A DNA stretch of 64,000 bases from contig CACJOY010000004.1 in the NCBI GenBank assembly GCA_902595125.1, positions 1 to 64,000 on the forward strand, written 5' to 3'. Each line of letters starts with the position of its first letter. Positions within the stretch are counted from its first letter, which is position 1. The notes beneath the pieces are model-generated. The model was not told where the DNA came from and made no database searches. It saw only the letters and a program-made list of their open reading frames with translations. This document shows, piece by piece, positions 10,719 through 20,234 of this stretch. This stretch comes from an uncultured Pelagibacteraceae bacterium. Its GTDB lineage: Bacteria; Pseudomonadota; Alphaproteobacteria; Pelagibacterales; Pelagibacteraceae. The position numbers were made by a program, and so were the translations under genes.

Positions 10719-11054
10719 ATGACTTTAACCCAAGCATATTTATTATTAGGAGTTGCTATTGCGGGAGAGATTATTGCAACCGGATCTCTAAAAGCCACAG
10801 AAGGATTTACTAAATGGGCACCTTCACTCATTTCTGTAGCAGCAATTATTGTTTGTATGTATACGATGTCTCACGTAATGAGAATATTACCTATAGGAAT
10901 AACCTATGCCACTTGGTCAGGGGTAGGAATTGTTGCATTATCTTTATGGGGTATTTATAAATATAAACAAATACCAAATATACCAACTATAGTAGGCTTA
11001 CTATTTATTATAGTTGGAGTTATCATTGTAAACACAATGAACAGTAATCAGTAA
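10719..11054 (+). CDS. Small multidrug resistance (SMR/EmrE-like) transporter
   Basis: Four TM segments, conserved membrane Glu in AIAGEIIATGSLK. Confidence 0.87.
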   Translation: MTLTQAYLLLGVAIAGEIIATGSLKATEGFTKWAPSLISVAAIIVCMYTMSHVMRILPIGITYATWSGVGIVALSLWGIYKYKQIPNIPTIVGLLFIIVGVIIVNTMNSNQ

Positions 11055-11103
11055 ATTATTTTTTTTATATCCTTAAGATTTTTATTATATTATAAATACT
11101 TTA

Positions 11104-11991
11104 ATGAGTAACAAAGTATTTATATCATGTGCAGTTACGGGTTCAGGTGATACAGCAAGTAAACATCCTGATTTACCTAAAACTCCTGAACAAATAGCCA
11201 AAGCCTCTATTGAAGCTGCAAAAGCTGGTGCAGCAATAGCCCACATACATGTAAGAGAAGAAGATGGTACTCCAAGTAGAAGATTAGATTTATACAAAGA
11301 GGTGGTAGATAGAATTCGATCAAGTGATACTGATGTAGTATTAAATTTAACTACAGGGATGGGTGGAGATTTAGATATTGGACAAGGAAGTAATCCTTTA
11401 GAATTTGGACCATTGACCGATATGGCAAATGTTATGGAAAGAATAGCAAATGTAGAACAGTTCCTTCCAGAAATTTGCACTTTAGATGCAGGAACATTAA
11501 ATTTTGGAGATAGCTCTGTGATAACAGTTAATACTCCTAATGATTTAAGAAAAGCAGCAAAAAAATTGAAAGAATTAAAAGTTAAACCTGAAATAGAAGC
11601 TTTTGATTTAGGTAACATGTGGTTTGGATCTCAACTATATAAAGAGGGATTGTTAAGTGATCCCCCACTGTTTCAAATGTGCTTAGGTATTCCTTGGGGA
11701 GCGCCTGCCACAACTCTTGCGATGCAAGCGATGAAAGAAATACTTCCAACAGAAGCGGTATGGTCTGGCTTTGCCATCTCAAAAAATGAAATGCCTTTTG
11801 TAGCCCAAACAGTTCTAATGGGAGGTAATCCAAGGGTTGGATTAGAGGATAATTTATATTTATCAAAAGGAAAATTAGCAACAAATGCTCAATTAGTTGA
11901 AAAAGCCAAAAGAATTATAGAAGAATTAGGTTATTCAACTATGACGCCTTCTGAAACTAGAGAAAAGTTAAAACTTGTTAAACACAAGTAA
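11104..11991 (+). CDS. Beta-keto acid cleavage enzyme (BKACE, DUF849); candidate 3-dehydrocarnitine cleavage enzyme
   Basis: N-terminal CAVTGSGDTASKHPDLPKTPEQIA and AHIHVREEDGTPSRR typical of BKACE; adjacent to carnitine dehydrogenase. Confidence 0.85.
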   Translation: MSNKVFISCAVTGSGDTASKHPDLPKTPEQIAKASIEAAKAGAAIAHIHVREEDGTPSRRLDLYKEVVDRIRSSDTDVVLNLTTGMGGDLDIGQGSNPLEFGPLTDMANVMERIANVEQFLPEICTLDAGTLNFGDSSVITVNTPNDLRKAAKKLKELKVKPEIEAFDLGNMWFGSQLYKEGLLSDPPLFQMCLGIPWGAPATTLAMQAMKEILPTEAVWSGFAISKNEMPFVAQTVLMGGNPRVGLEDNLYLSKGKLATNAQLVEKAKRIIEELGYSTMTPSETREKLKLVKHK

Positions 11992-12932
11992 TGTCTACCA
12001 TTAAAAAAGTTGCAGTCATAGGCACTGGAGTTATAGGAGCAGGATGGATTATTCGATGTTTAGCACACAACAAGATCGTTTATGCCTTTGATAAAGATTT
12101 AACATTAAAAAAAAAATTACTAGCCGAGATTAAAAGAACTTGGCCTTATGTTAAAAAGCTTTTTAATAAAAAGAAACTTAATTTTAAAAATTTTAAATAT
12201 TTTACCTCTATTCAAGAAACTTTGAAGGATGCTGATTTTATTCAAGAATGTGCAACTGAAAATTATGTTTTAAAAAATAAGTTGATGAAAATCATAGGAA
12301 ATTATGCAAAATCAAATGCAATTATTTCCTCTAGTTCTTCTGGATTGTTGCCAACAAGAATTTATTCACAATGTAAAAAACCTGAACGAACAATGATTGG
12401 ACACCCTTTTAACCCCGTTTATTTATTACCAGCCGTTGAAATTGTACCTGGAAAAAAAACAGCCAATAAATATCTAAACAAAGCTAACAAGTTCTATAAG
12501 TCAATTTCCATGAACCCAATAATAGTTAAACATGAGTTACCAGGTTATTTATCAGATAGACTTCAAGAGGCTTTATGGAGAGAAGGACTTCATATAATTA
12601 ATGAAGGACATGCAACTACAGAAGATTTAGATAGAGCTATAGAAGATGGGCCAGGTTTGAGGTGGTCGTTAATGGGTACATTTTTAACTTTTCATTTAGC
12701 TGGAGGAAAATCCGGAATGAAACATATGTTGGAACAATTTGGACCAGCCTTAAAACTACCATGGACTAAATTAAAAGCTCCAAAATTATCTAATAAATTG
12801 ATTAATAGATTGGTACTAGGAACTAAAAAACAATCTAAAGGGCGATCTGTTTCAAAAATATCAAATATTAGAGATGAGTATTTAGTTAAACTTCAACATC
12901 TAAGAAAAAAATACGAAAAAAAATTAAGATAA
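11991..12932 (+). CDS. L-carnitine 3-dehydrogenase-like 3-hydroxyacyl-CoA-dehydrogenase-family protein
   Basis: Rossmann GTGVIGAGW, GHPFNPVYLLPAVE, and DRLQEALWREGLHIINEGHATTEDLDRAIEDGPGLRWSLMGTF, which resembles characterised carnitine dehydrogenases. Confidence 0.82.
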   Translation: MSTIKKVAVIGTGVIGAGWIIRCLAHNKIVYAFDKDLTLKKKLLAEIKRTWPYVKKLFNKKKLNFKNFKYFTSIQETLKDADFIQECATENYVLKNKLMKIIGNYAKSNAIISSSSSGLLPTRIYSQCKKPERTMIGHPFNPVYLLPAVEIVPGKKTANKYLNKANKFYKSISMNPIIVKHELPGYLSDRLQEALWREGLHIINEGHATTEDLDRAIEDGPGLRWSLMGTFLTFHLAGGKSGMKHMLEQFGPALKLPWTKLKAPKLSNKLINRLVLGTKKQSKGRSVSKISNIRDEYLVKLQHLRKKYEKKLR

Positions 12933-12933
12933 A

Positions 12934-13722
12934 TTAGTCATTTCTTTCTGTGTGTCCGTCTACGGATATAACTTGACCAGATACTCTTAATGAGTCATCT
13001 GAAATTAAAAAGGAACACATTTTACCTATATCATCTTCTAATATCCATTGCTTCATTGAACTCATTGAAATAAAATCCTTTTCAATTTTTTTTGTAGAAA
13101 CTTTTTTAAACTTTGCCTTATCTCGTATAACTCTCTTCATTCTGTCACCTTTAATAGTTCCAGGACAAACAGCATTTACTCTAATATTATATCTACCAAG
13201 TTCCATAGCTAAAGTTTTTGTAATACCAATAATTGCCCATTTACTGGCTGCGTAAGGAGAACGTAGTGGGAATCCAAGTATTCCTGCAGTTGATGAAATA
13301 TTTATTATTGAGCCGTTTTTAGATTTTTTAATTAAAGGGATAGCTCTTTTAGTAAAATAAAAGTGACTATTTATATCTACTTGTAAAGTATTTTCCCAAT
13401 CTTTAGATTTAATTTTTTCTAAAGATCCTGTAGGTCCTGCAACTCCCACATTATTAATTAAAGCATCAATTTTTTTTGTTTTTTTCTTAACTTTATCAAA
13501 AAATTTGGAAACTTGATTTTCATTAGAAGCATCACAAATATAAGTAAATAATTTTTTATTTATTAATGGATGCTTATTGAGTTTATTAAGAGATTTAATA
13601 TCTAAATCACAAATATAGACGAAAGCTCCTCTAGATAAACATATTTTTGCTATAGCCAGCCCTATACCCGATGCCCCAGCAGATATAATGATTTTCTTAT
13701 TCTTAAGAGTTTGATCTGACAT
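12934..13722 (-). CDS. Short-chain dehydrogenase/reductase
   Basis: GASGIG, NNVG, SYxxxK variant (SPYAASK), VCPGTI. Confidence 0.88.
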   Translation of the reverse strand: MSDQTLKNKKIIISAGASGIGLAIAKICLSRGAFVYICDLDIKSLNKLNKHPLINKKLFTYICDASNENQVSKFFDKVKKKTKKIDALINNVGVAGPTGSLEKIKSKDWENTLQVDINSHFYFTKRAIPLIKKSKNGSIINISSTAGILGFPLRSPYAASKWAIIGITKTLAMELGRYNIRVNAVCPGTIKGDRMKRVIRDKAKFKKVSTKKIEKDFISMSSMKQWILEDDIGKMCSFLISDDSLRVSGQVISVDGHTERND

Positions 13723-13820
13723 TTGAATACTTTAATAATGAATAAGCGTAAAAAACAAGAATATTTTTTCTTATCTTATTTATCATTGAAAATTGCTTAA
13801 AAGTAAATAATCATTGTAAA

Positions 13821-14945
13821 ATGCCCAGTATTTCAAAAATAGAAAAAGATGAAAATAATCTTAATATTAAATGGAGTGACGGAGAGGTAAGTAGTTTCAA
13901 TTACCTATGGCTAAGAGATAATTGTCCCACAGCACATGACAAAGACTCTAATCATCGAATGTTTAACATTCTTGATGTTTCAACAAATCTCAATGCGGAA
14001 AACTTTAAGGTAAATAATGAAGGTAAACTAGTTATTAAATGGAGCGAAGGAAATCATGTAAGTTACTATGATACGGACTGGCTTAGAAAAAATTGTTATA
14101 CTCTAAAAAATAAAAAAAAATATATTTCTCCTTATCAATTATGGGACAACTCATTAGAGAAAGAAATAGATTCTATTTGTATTGAACACAATGAAATATT
14201 GAATACAGAAAAGGGACTTATAAAATGGCTAGAATTATTACACCATAAAGGAATTGCTATAGTAAAGAATTCACCAACAGAAAAAAAATCGGCCTTTAAA
14301 GTTCTGAATAGAATAAGTCATATTAGACAAACTTTTTTTGATACTCCATTTGAAGTTATTAATATTCCAAAACCAAATAATTCAGCTTATACAGCTCATG
14401 AGCTTAAGAATCATATGGACCTTCCATGGTTTGAAAATCCTCCTGGTTACCAATTTCTTCATTGTTTAATCAATTCAGCAAAGGGTGGTGACTCGTCAGC
14501 AGTTGATGCATTTAAAGTTGCAGATTTTTTAAGGGATAACGAAAAAGAAATTTTTGAAACTTTAGTTACAATTCCACTTAAATTTCGTGACAAAGATTAT
14601 ACTCAAGAGGCTCATAGAAGTTTTTATGCTCCAGCACTTAGTCTCACTAAAGACGGGGATTTTAATGATATAAGATTTAGTGTTGCAACTATGGATGCTT
14701 TAGACTGTCACCCAAGTGAAATGGATAGAGTATACAAAGCTCATCACAAATTGGGAAATTTGTTACATGACGATAAATTTCAAATAAAGTTTAGACTAGA
14801 ACCAGGTGATATTTTTTCTTTCAACAATAGGAGAGTATTACATGGAAGAACAGCCTTTGATCCTAACTCTGGCCACAGACATCTTCAGGGATATTATATG
14901 GATAGGGATGAAATAATTGGAAGATTAAATTATTTAAAAAAATAA
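13821..14945 (+). CDS. Gamma-butyrobetaine dioxygenase-like 2OG dioxygenase (DUF971 N-terminal + TauD)
   Basis: N-terminal WSDGEVSSFNYLWLRDNCPTAHD; C-terminal TauD with HMDLPW and NNRRVLHGRTAFD. Confidence 0.83.
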   Translation: MPSISKIEKDENNLNIKWSDGEVSSFNYLWLRDNCPTAHDKDSNHRMFNILDVSTNLNAENFKVNNEGKLVIKWSEGNHVSYYDTDWLRKNCYTLKNKKKYISPYQLWDNSLEKEIDSICIEHNEILNTEKGLIKWLELLHHKGIAIVKNSPTEKKSAFKVLNRISHIRQTFFDTPFEVINIPKPNNSAYTAHELKNHMDLPWFENPPGYQFLHCLINSAKGGDSSAVDAFKVADFLRDNEKEIFETLVTIPLKFRDKDYTQEAHRSFYAPALSLTKDGDFNDIRFSVATMDALDCHPSEMDRVYKAHHKLGNLLHDDKFQIKFRLEPGDIFSFNNRRVLHGRTAFDPNSGHRHLQGYYMDRDEIIGRLNYLKK

Positions 14946-14960
14946 AAATTATTTTCGTAA

Positions 14961-15827
14961 TCACACCTCTTTTTTTTTTGTAGTCCTAAAAACTATCATA
15001 ATTACACCCACAATTATAATTGAACCACCAATAAATAGTTCTGGTGTAGGTTTTTCTCCTAATAAAAATATTGCTGCTAATAAACCAGTTGGGGGTATAC
15101 CCATTGTTACGATCGGAAGAACTTTGTATAAAGGATTATTTTTAAGTACATAGTAAAAACAACCATAAGTAATTGGTTGCATTATAAATCCTATATAAAG
15201 TGCTATTAGCCAATGATCCAGTTTAGCAGAAAAAATATAATTTAACGAATTTCCCTCAATTAAGTTTGATAATAAAATTAGCGTTGGCCCTGAAAAAAAT
15301 GCTAGCCAAGCAACTAAAGCTAATGGATTAATTTTTTTACTCAACGGTTTTACAATTACTTGACCAAGTGCCCAAATAGCAGATCCTAAAATTGTTAATA
15401 AAATACCAAAAAATTTTCCGTCCAAATTTGGAGAACCTGTTAAAATATATACACCAATAAAAGCTATAAAAATTCCAATAAGAGATCTAATTGTTGGTTT
15501 TTCTTTGAGTAAAAAATATGCAAAAATAACTCCAAAAGGAACCTCAGTTTGAACAAGAAGTACAGCGGCAGAGGCATCAATATAGTTTAATCCAGTATAA
15601 GTTATGCTGTATTGCAAAGTATTTGCAATTAAAGAGGCAAAAAATATTTTTTTAAGATATTCTTTTGGAATAGGGAACCACCAGATTAAAATAGATGCTG
15701 CAAAAATAAATCTAATTCCCATTAAAAGAATTGGAGGAAAAGATTCAAATGCTGGTTTTGCTATTACGAAACCAAAACCTAAAAAAATAGGAACTAGTGA
15801 AGCAATTAAGGTATCTTTTAAATTCAT
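14961..15827 (-). CDS. EamA/DMT-family transporter
   Basis: Ten TM pattern, EamA-like repeats. Confidence 0.85.
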   Translation of the reverse strand: MNLKDTLIASLVPIFLGFGFVIAKPAFESFPPILLMGIRFIFAASILIWWFPIPKEYLKKIFFASLIANTLQYSITYTGLNYIDASAAVLLVQTEVPFGVIFAYFLLKEKPTIRSLIGIFIAFIGVYILTGSPNLDGKFFGILLTILGSAIWALGQVIVKPLSKKINPLALVAWLAFFSGPTLILLSNLIEGNSLNYIFSAKLDHWLIALYIGFIMQPITYGCFYYVLKNNPLYKVLPIVTMGIPPTGLLAAIFLLGEKPTPELFIGGSIIIVGVIMIVFRTTKKKEV

Positions 15828-15886
15828 GTAATTTTTTTTATATTAATGATTATTAAAGAACTTATGATATATTCACTTTTTAAAAT

Positions 15887-16630
15887 ATGAATTCAACAAA
15901 AATAGAACCTAAATATAGCCCTTCCTTGAACCCAAAAGTTGGATTAATTGCACTAGCTACTGATTTTAGAATTGAAAAAGATTTTATAAGTGTAATTAAA
16001 GATCAAAGTATAGATTTCTTTGTAAATCGAATTCATTGCTATTTCCCTTTAACAAATGAGAATCTAATTAAAATGTCTGATAGTATTACTGAAATTTCAG
16101 ATGATATCTTGCCAAATGAAAAGTTAGATTGTGTAGTTTATGGATGTACATCAGGCACAATAGCATCAGGATACAGTTCAATAAAAAAAAAAATACATTT
16201 AGCTAAACCAGATGCAAAAGTTACTACTCCAAGTACTGCCGCAGTAAATGCTTTACGAAAGTTAGGATTAAATAAGTTATCAATTTTTACTCCATATTCA
16301 AAAGCACTTAATGATGAAGTTGTAGAATATTTTAAAAAAGAAAATTTTGAAATCACTACTAACTCTTATTTTGATATTTCAAATGATCTAGATATTGGAA
16401 AAATAGATGAAAATTACTTATATGAAACATTATGTGATATGGATTTAGGTAATGCTGAAGCTTTATTTATTTCATGCACTGCACTACCCGCATTATCAAT
16501 AATCGATAGACTTGAAAAAAAATTGAATAAAGTTGTCCTATCCAGCAATCAAGTTTTGATATGGGATACTTTACAAACAATAGGTAAAAAAGATCGAATA
16601 GAAGGCTTCGGAAAACTTTTTAAAAATTAG
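15887..16630 (+). CDS. Asp/Glu racemase superfamily protein, EutA (ectoine utilization)-like
   Basis: VVYGCTSGTIASG and ISCTALPALSIID catalytic Cys pair, VTTPSTAAVNALRKLG. Confidence 0.72.
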   Translation: MNSTKIEPKYSPSLNPKVGLIALATDFRIEKDFISVIKDQSIDFFVNRIHCYFPLTNENLIKMSDSITEISDDILPNEKLDCVVYGCTSGTIASGYSSIKKKIHLAKPDAKVTTPSTAAVNALRKLGLNKLSIFTPYSKALNDEVVEYFKKENFEITTNSYFDISNDLDIGKIDENYLYETLCDMDLGNAEALFISCTALPALSIIDRLEKKLNKVVLSSNQVLIWDTLQTIGKKDRIEGFGKLFKN

Positions 16631-16634
16631 ATCG

Positions 16635-17804
16635 ATGAATTTTTCAAAAGAAGAATACAAAAGTAGATTAAAAAAAGTTCAAAAAATGATGCAAGATAAG
16701 AATATTGAACTTTTAATATCACATGACACAAATAACATTAACTACCTTACTGGTTATGATGCATGGTCTTTTTATTATGCACAATGTGCAATTGTCCACG
16801 TAAATTCAGAGGAACCATTATGTTTTGTCAGAGCACAAGATGCTGGAGGAGCATACATAACCACATATCTTAAAAAAGAAAATATTATCGTATATGACGA
16901 AAACTATATACACAAATGGCCAAGCCATCCTTATGATTATTTGGTTGAGATTATAAAAAAAAAAAAATGGGACAAATTATGTATTGGAGTTGAAATGGAT
17001 GCTCATTATTTTACAGCATTTTGTCATGAAAAAATTAAAAACGGATTACCAAATTCAAAGATAAAAGATTGTGATCGATTAGTTAATTGGGCACGATTAG
17101 TAAAATCTGAAAAAGAAATTAGCTACATGAAAGCTGCAGCTAAAATTTCTGAAAACGGTATGAAAACTGCCATGCAAGTAATTAATCCTGGAGTAAGACA
17201 GTGTGATGCCGTTGGAGAAATTCAAAAAACATTATTCTATGGAACAGAGGAATATGGCGGTGAATATGCAAGTATAACAACTTTATTACCAACAGGAAAA
17301 GGAACTTCAGCGTCTCACTTAACAGCAACACAAGATAAATTTGTTGAGGGGGAGGCAACTATAATTGAGTTATCAGGCGTTTATAAAAGATATCACTCAC
17401 CAATGGCCAGAACTGTATTACTTGGCAAACGAGATCAAGTAAAAATTGACACAATGAAAAAAACGATAGAGGCATTAAATGCTGGGATTGATGCAACTAA
17501 ACCCGGGAATACTGCTGATGAAGTTGCTCAAGCTTTTTGGAAAATTTTAGATAAATATGGAATAGAAAAAAAATCTAGAACTGGATATTCGATTGGTATT
17601 GGATACCCACCTGATTGGGGTGAACACACATTAAATATTTATAAGGGTGATATGACTGTATTAGAGCCTAATGTTTGCTTTCATATGATAGCCGTTATGC
17701 AATTTGGGGACTGGGGAGTAGAAGCATCTGAAGCAGTAAGAGTGACAGAAAAAGGTTCTGAGCTTTTTTGCAATTTTCCTAAAGAACTTCATATCAAAAG
17801 CTAG
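16635..17804 (+). CDS. M24-family peptidase-like, DoeA/EutD (ectoine hydrolase)-like
   Basis: NINYLTGYDAWSFYYAQCAIV, LVNWARLVKSEKEI, GYSIGIGYPPDWGEHTLNI; matches remembered DoeA-family sequence pattern. Confidence 0.72.
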   Translation: MNFSKEEYKSRLKKVQKMMQDKNIELLISHDTNNINYLTGYDAWSFYYAQCAIVHVNSEEPLCFVRAQDAGGAYITTYLKKENIIVYDENYIHKWPSHPYDYLVEIIKKKKWDKLCIGVEMDAHYFTAFCHEKIKNGLPNSKIKDCDRLVNWARLVKSEKEISYMKAAAKISENGMKTAMQVINPGVRQCDAVGEIQKTLFYGTEEYGGEYASITTLLPTGKGTSASHLTATQDKFVEGEATIIELSGVYKRYHSPMARTVLLGKRDQVKIDTMKKTIEALNAGIDATKPGNTADEVAQAFWKILDKYGIEKKSRTGYSIGIGYPPDWGEHTLNIYKGDMTVLEPNVCFHMIAVMQFGDWGVEASEAVRVTEKGSELFCNFPKELHIKS

Positions 17805-17860
17805 TTATTAGGGGTTGATATTTATACTTACAAATGTTTTAAATTCATAGATTAATTTGA

Positions 17861-18940
17861 ATGAATAAAGAATTCGTAAAATTTGATAAAGTAGATAAAA
17901 GCTATGATGGAAAAGTCTTAGTAGTTAAAGATCTTCAACTGGATATTGAAGAAGGAGAATTCGTTACAATGTTAGGACCATCTGGTTCAGGTAAAACTAC
18001 TTGTTTAATGATGTTAGCAGGCTTTGAAACACCAACTCATGGTGAAATTTATTTAGACGGAAAAGCAATTTCAAGTATTCCGCCACATAAAAGAGGAATA
18101 GGAATGGTATTTCAAAATTATGCATTGTTTCCACATATGACTGTTTATGAAAACTTAGCTTTTCCTTTAAGAGTTAGAAAAATTCCTAAAGATGAAGCAG
18201 ATAAAAAAATTGATAAAGCATTATCAATGGTATCATTGCAAGGATTTGCTCAAAGAATGCCAGGTCAATTATCTGGGGGACAACAACAAAGGGTTGCAGT
18301 AGCAAGATCTTTAGTTTTTGACCCACAACTTGTTTTGATGGATGAACCCCTTGGTGCTTTAGATAAAAATTTAAGAGAAAGTATGCAGTATGAGATTAAA
18401 CATATTCACGAAAGTATAGGAGTAACAGTTGTTTATGTAACTCACGATCAAAGTGAAGCGCTTACAATGTCTAACCGTATTGCTGTGTTCAATGATGGTA
18501 AAGTTCAACAACTATCTAGTCCAGATGAGCTTTATGAAAAGCCAGTTAATTCTTTTGTTGCTGAATTTATAGGAGAAAACAATACTTTTGCGGGAGAAGT
18601 TTTAGATATTTCAGAAGGGAAATGTAAAGTTAAGTTAGCTAATGCAGAAATTATGGCAAATCCAATTTCAGTTAAAGGAAAAGGTGAAAAAACAACTGTT
18701 TCTCTGAGACCCGAAAGAGCATTGATTAATCCTAGTGACAAAATGGATAACATTCACAAAGGAAAAATTGAGGAAGTTATTTATCATGGTGATCACACAA
18801 GAGTTAGAATTAATTTATTAGGAAACTCTGATTTTATTCTTAAAGTACCTAATAGCTCGTCTAATCTTGATATAAAATTAGGAAACGAAATTAAGATTGG
18901 CTGGAATAGTCAAGATGCTAGAGCATTAGACCCAAAATAA
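17861..18940 (+). CDS. Polyamine-type (PotA-like) ABC transporter ATP-binding protein
   Basis: Walker A GPSGSGKTT, signature LSGGQQQRVAVAR, Walker B LVLMDEP, C-terminal TOBE region. Confidence 0.92.
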   Translation: MNKEFVKFDKVDKSYDGKVLVVKDLQLDIEEGEFVTMLGPSGSGKTTCLMMLAGFETPTHGEIYLDGKAISSIPPHKRGIGMVFQNYALFPHMTVYENLAFPLRVRKIPKDEADKKIDKALSMVSLQGFAQRMPGQLSGGQQQRVAVARSLVFDPQLVLMDEPLGALDKNLRESMQYEIKHIHESIGVTVVYVTHDQSEALTMSNRIAVFNDGKVQQLSSPDELYEKPVNSFVAEFIGENNTFAGEVLDISEGKCKVKLANAEIMANPISVKGKGEKTTVSLRPERALINPSDKMDNIHKGKIEEVIYHGDHTRVRINLLGNSDFILKVPNSSSNLDIKLGNEIKIGWNSQDARALDPK

Positions 18941-19041
18941 ACACCATTTACATCCTGTATAACTCACAAAAAGGGCTGTTGACTCTCATTATCGATCTTG
19001 CTGTAATTGGTTTTTATAAAAAACGTTTAAACGGAGGAAAA

Positions 19042-20163
19042 ATGAAAACAATTAGTAAATTATTACTAGCCATTTCTTTTGCTATCTCTGTAACTACTTC
19101 AGCATTTGCAGTAACTGCAGTGTCTTGGGGTGGAGCTTACACAGAGTCTCAAAAGTTAGGTTATGGTGATCCTACTGGTAAAGCCCTTGGTATAACAATC
19201 AATTGGGTTGATTATTCAGGTGGATTATCTGAGATCAAAGCGCAAAAAGAAGCTGGCAAAATTACGTGGGATATAATCGACGTATTTGCAATGGACACTA
19301 TCACAGGATGTGACGAAGGATTATTTGTTGAGTTTGATTTCGACAAAGACTTTCCACCCGCACCAGATGGAACTCCAGCAAGTAAAGATTTCTTTACTGC
19401 TATGCCAAGTAAATGTGCTGTAGGAAATATTCTATATTCTTGGAACTATGCTTATAACTCAGAAAATGTTAAAGGCACTCCAAAGACTATCAAAGATTTC
19501 TTTAACACAAAAAAATTTCCTGGCAAAAGAGCTATCTACAATAGCGCTCTAACAAATTTAGAGATCGCTTTAGCTGCAGATGGTATCAAACCTGGAAAAG
19601 GTGGAGCAAAAATCTACAAAGCTTTAAACACAGAAAAAGGTGTTGATAGAGCTATGAATAAGATCAAAGAATTATGTACAGATCCAAAAGGTGGATGTGT
19701 ATTTTGGTCTGCAGGTGCTCAACCACCAGAATTATTAATGAGCGGTGAAGTTGTTATGGCAACTGGTTGGAATGGTAGATTCTTTAACGCTATCGTTGGA
19801 GAAGGTGCACCACTAGTTCAAGTATGGGATGGACAAGGTCTTGACTACGAATACTTCGTACAAGTTAAGGGTGGACCAAACGATGCTAATGGTATGGCTA
19901 AAAAAGCTTTAGCTATGATGACTAGCACAGAAATGTTAGCAGGAAGTGCGAAATATATCGCATACGCTCCTTGGAGAAAATCTTCTATAGCTATTATGGA
20001 AGCAGGAGAGCCGTGGTATAAAGATGGTAAGACTAATATGGTACCACAAATGCCAACTGCACCAGCTAATACTAAAAATTACTTCTTAGTAGATCCACTT
20101 TACTGGGCTGACAACGGTACAGAGCTTGGTGAAAAATGGGAAGCTATGAAAGCTGGTCTATAA
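19042..20163 (+). CDS. PotD-like periplasmic solute-binding protein
   Basis: Signal peptide MKTISKLLLAISFAISVTTSAFA; GGAGG SD 9 nt upstream supports ATG at 19042 rather than ORF-track start 18979. Confidence 0.9.
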   Translation: MKTISKLLLAISFAISVTTSAFAVTAVSWGGAYTESQKLGYGDPTGKALGITINWVDYSGGLSEIKAQKEAGKITWDIIDVFAMDTITGCDEGLFVEFDFDKDFPPAPDGTPASKDFFTAMPSKCAVGNILYSWNYAYNSENVKGTPKTIKDFFNTKKFPGKRAIYNSALTNLEIALAADGIKPGKGGAKIYKALNTEKGVDRAMNKIKELCTDPKGGCVFWSAGAQPPELLMSGEVVMATGWNGRFFNAIVGEGAPLVQVWDGQGLDYEYFVQVKGGPNDANGMAKKALAMMTSTEMLAGSAKYIAYAPWRKSSIAIMEAGEPWYKDGKTNMVPQMPTAPANTKNYFLVDPLYWADNGTELGEKWEAMKAGL

Positions 20164-20200
20164 TTTAAGTTTTATTAAACTTAATTATATATTATAATTT

Positions 20201-20234
20201 AAGGGCGGTTATCTGATAACCGCCCTTTTTATTT
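20201..20234 (+). terminator. Intrinsic terminator/attenuator between binding-protein and permease genes
   Basis: Perfect 13-bp inverted repeat AAGGGCGGTTATC-T-GATAACCGCCCTT followed by TTTTTATTT. Confidence 0.92.

Noticed and set aside
11085-11618. 177-aa minus-strand ORF, plus 100-aa ORF at 11582-11884
   Set aside because: Antisense to a well-conserved BKACE gene; low-complexity Ser/Leu-rich translation without family motifs
18979-19041. Upstream extension of the PotD-like ORF
   Set aside because: Signal peptide and a GGAGG SD support translation from ATG 19042
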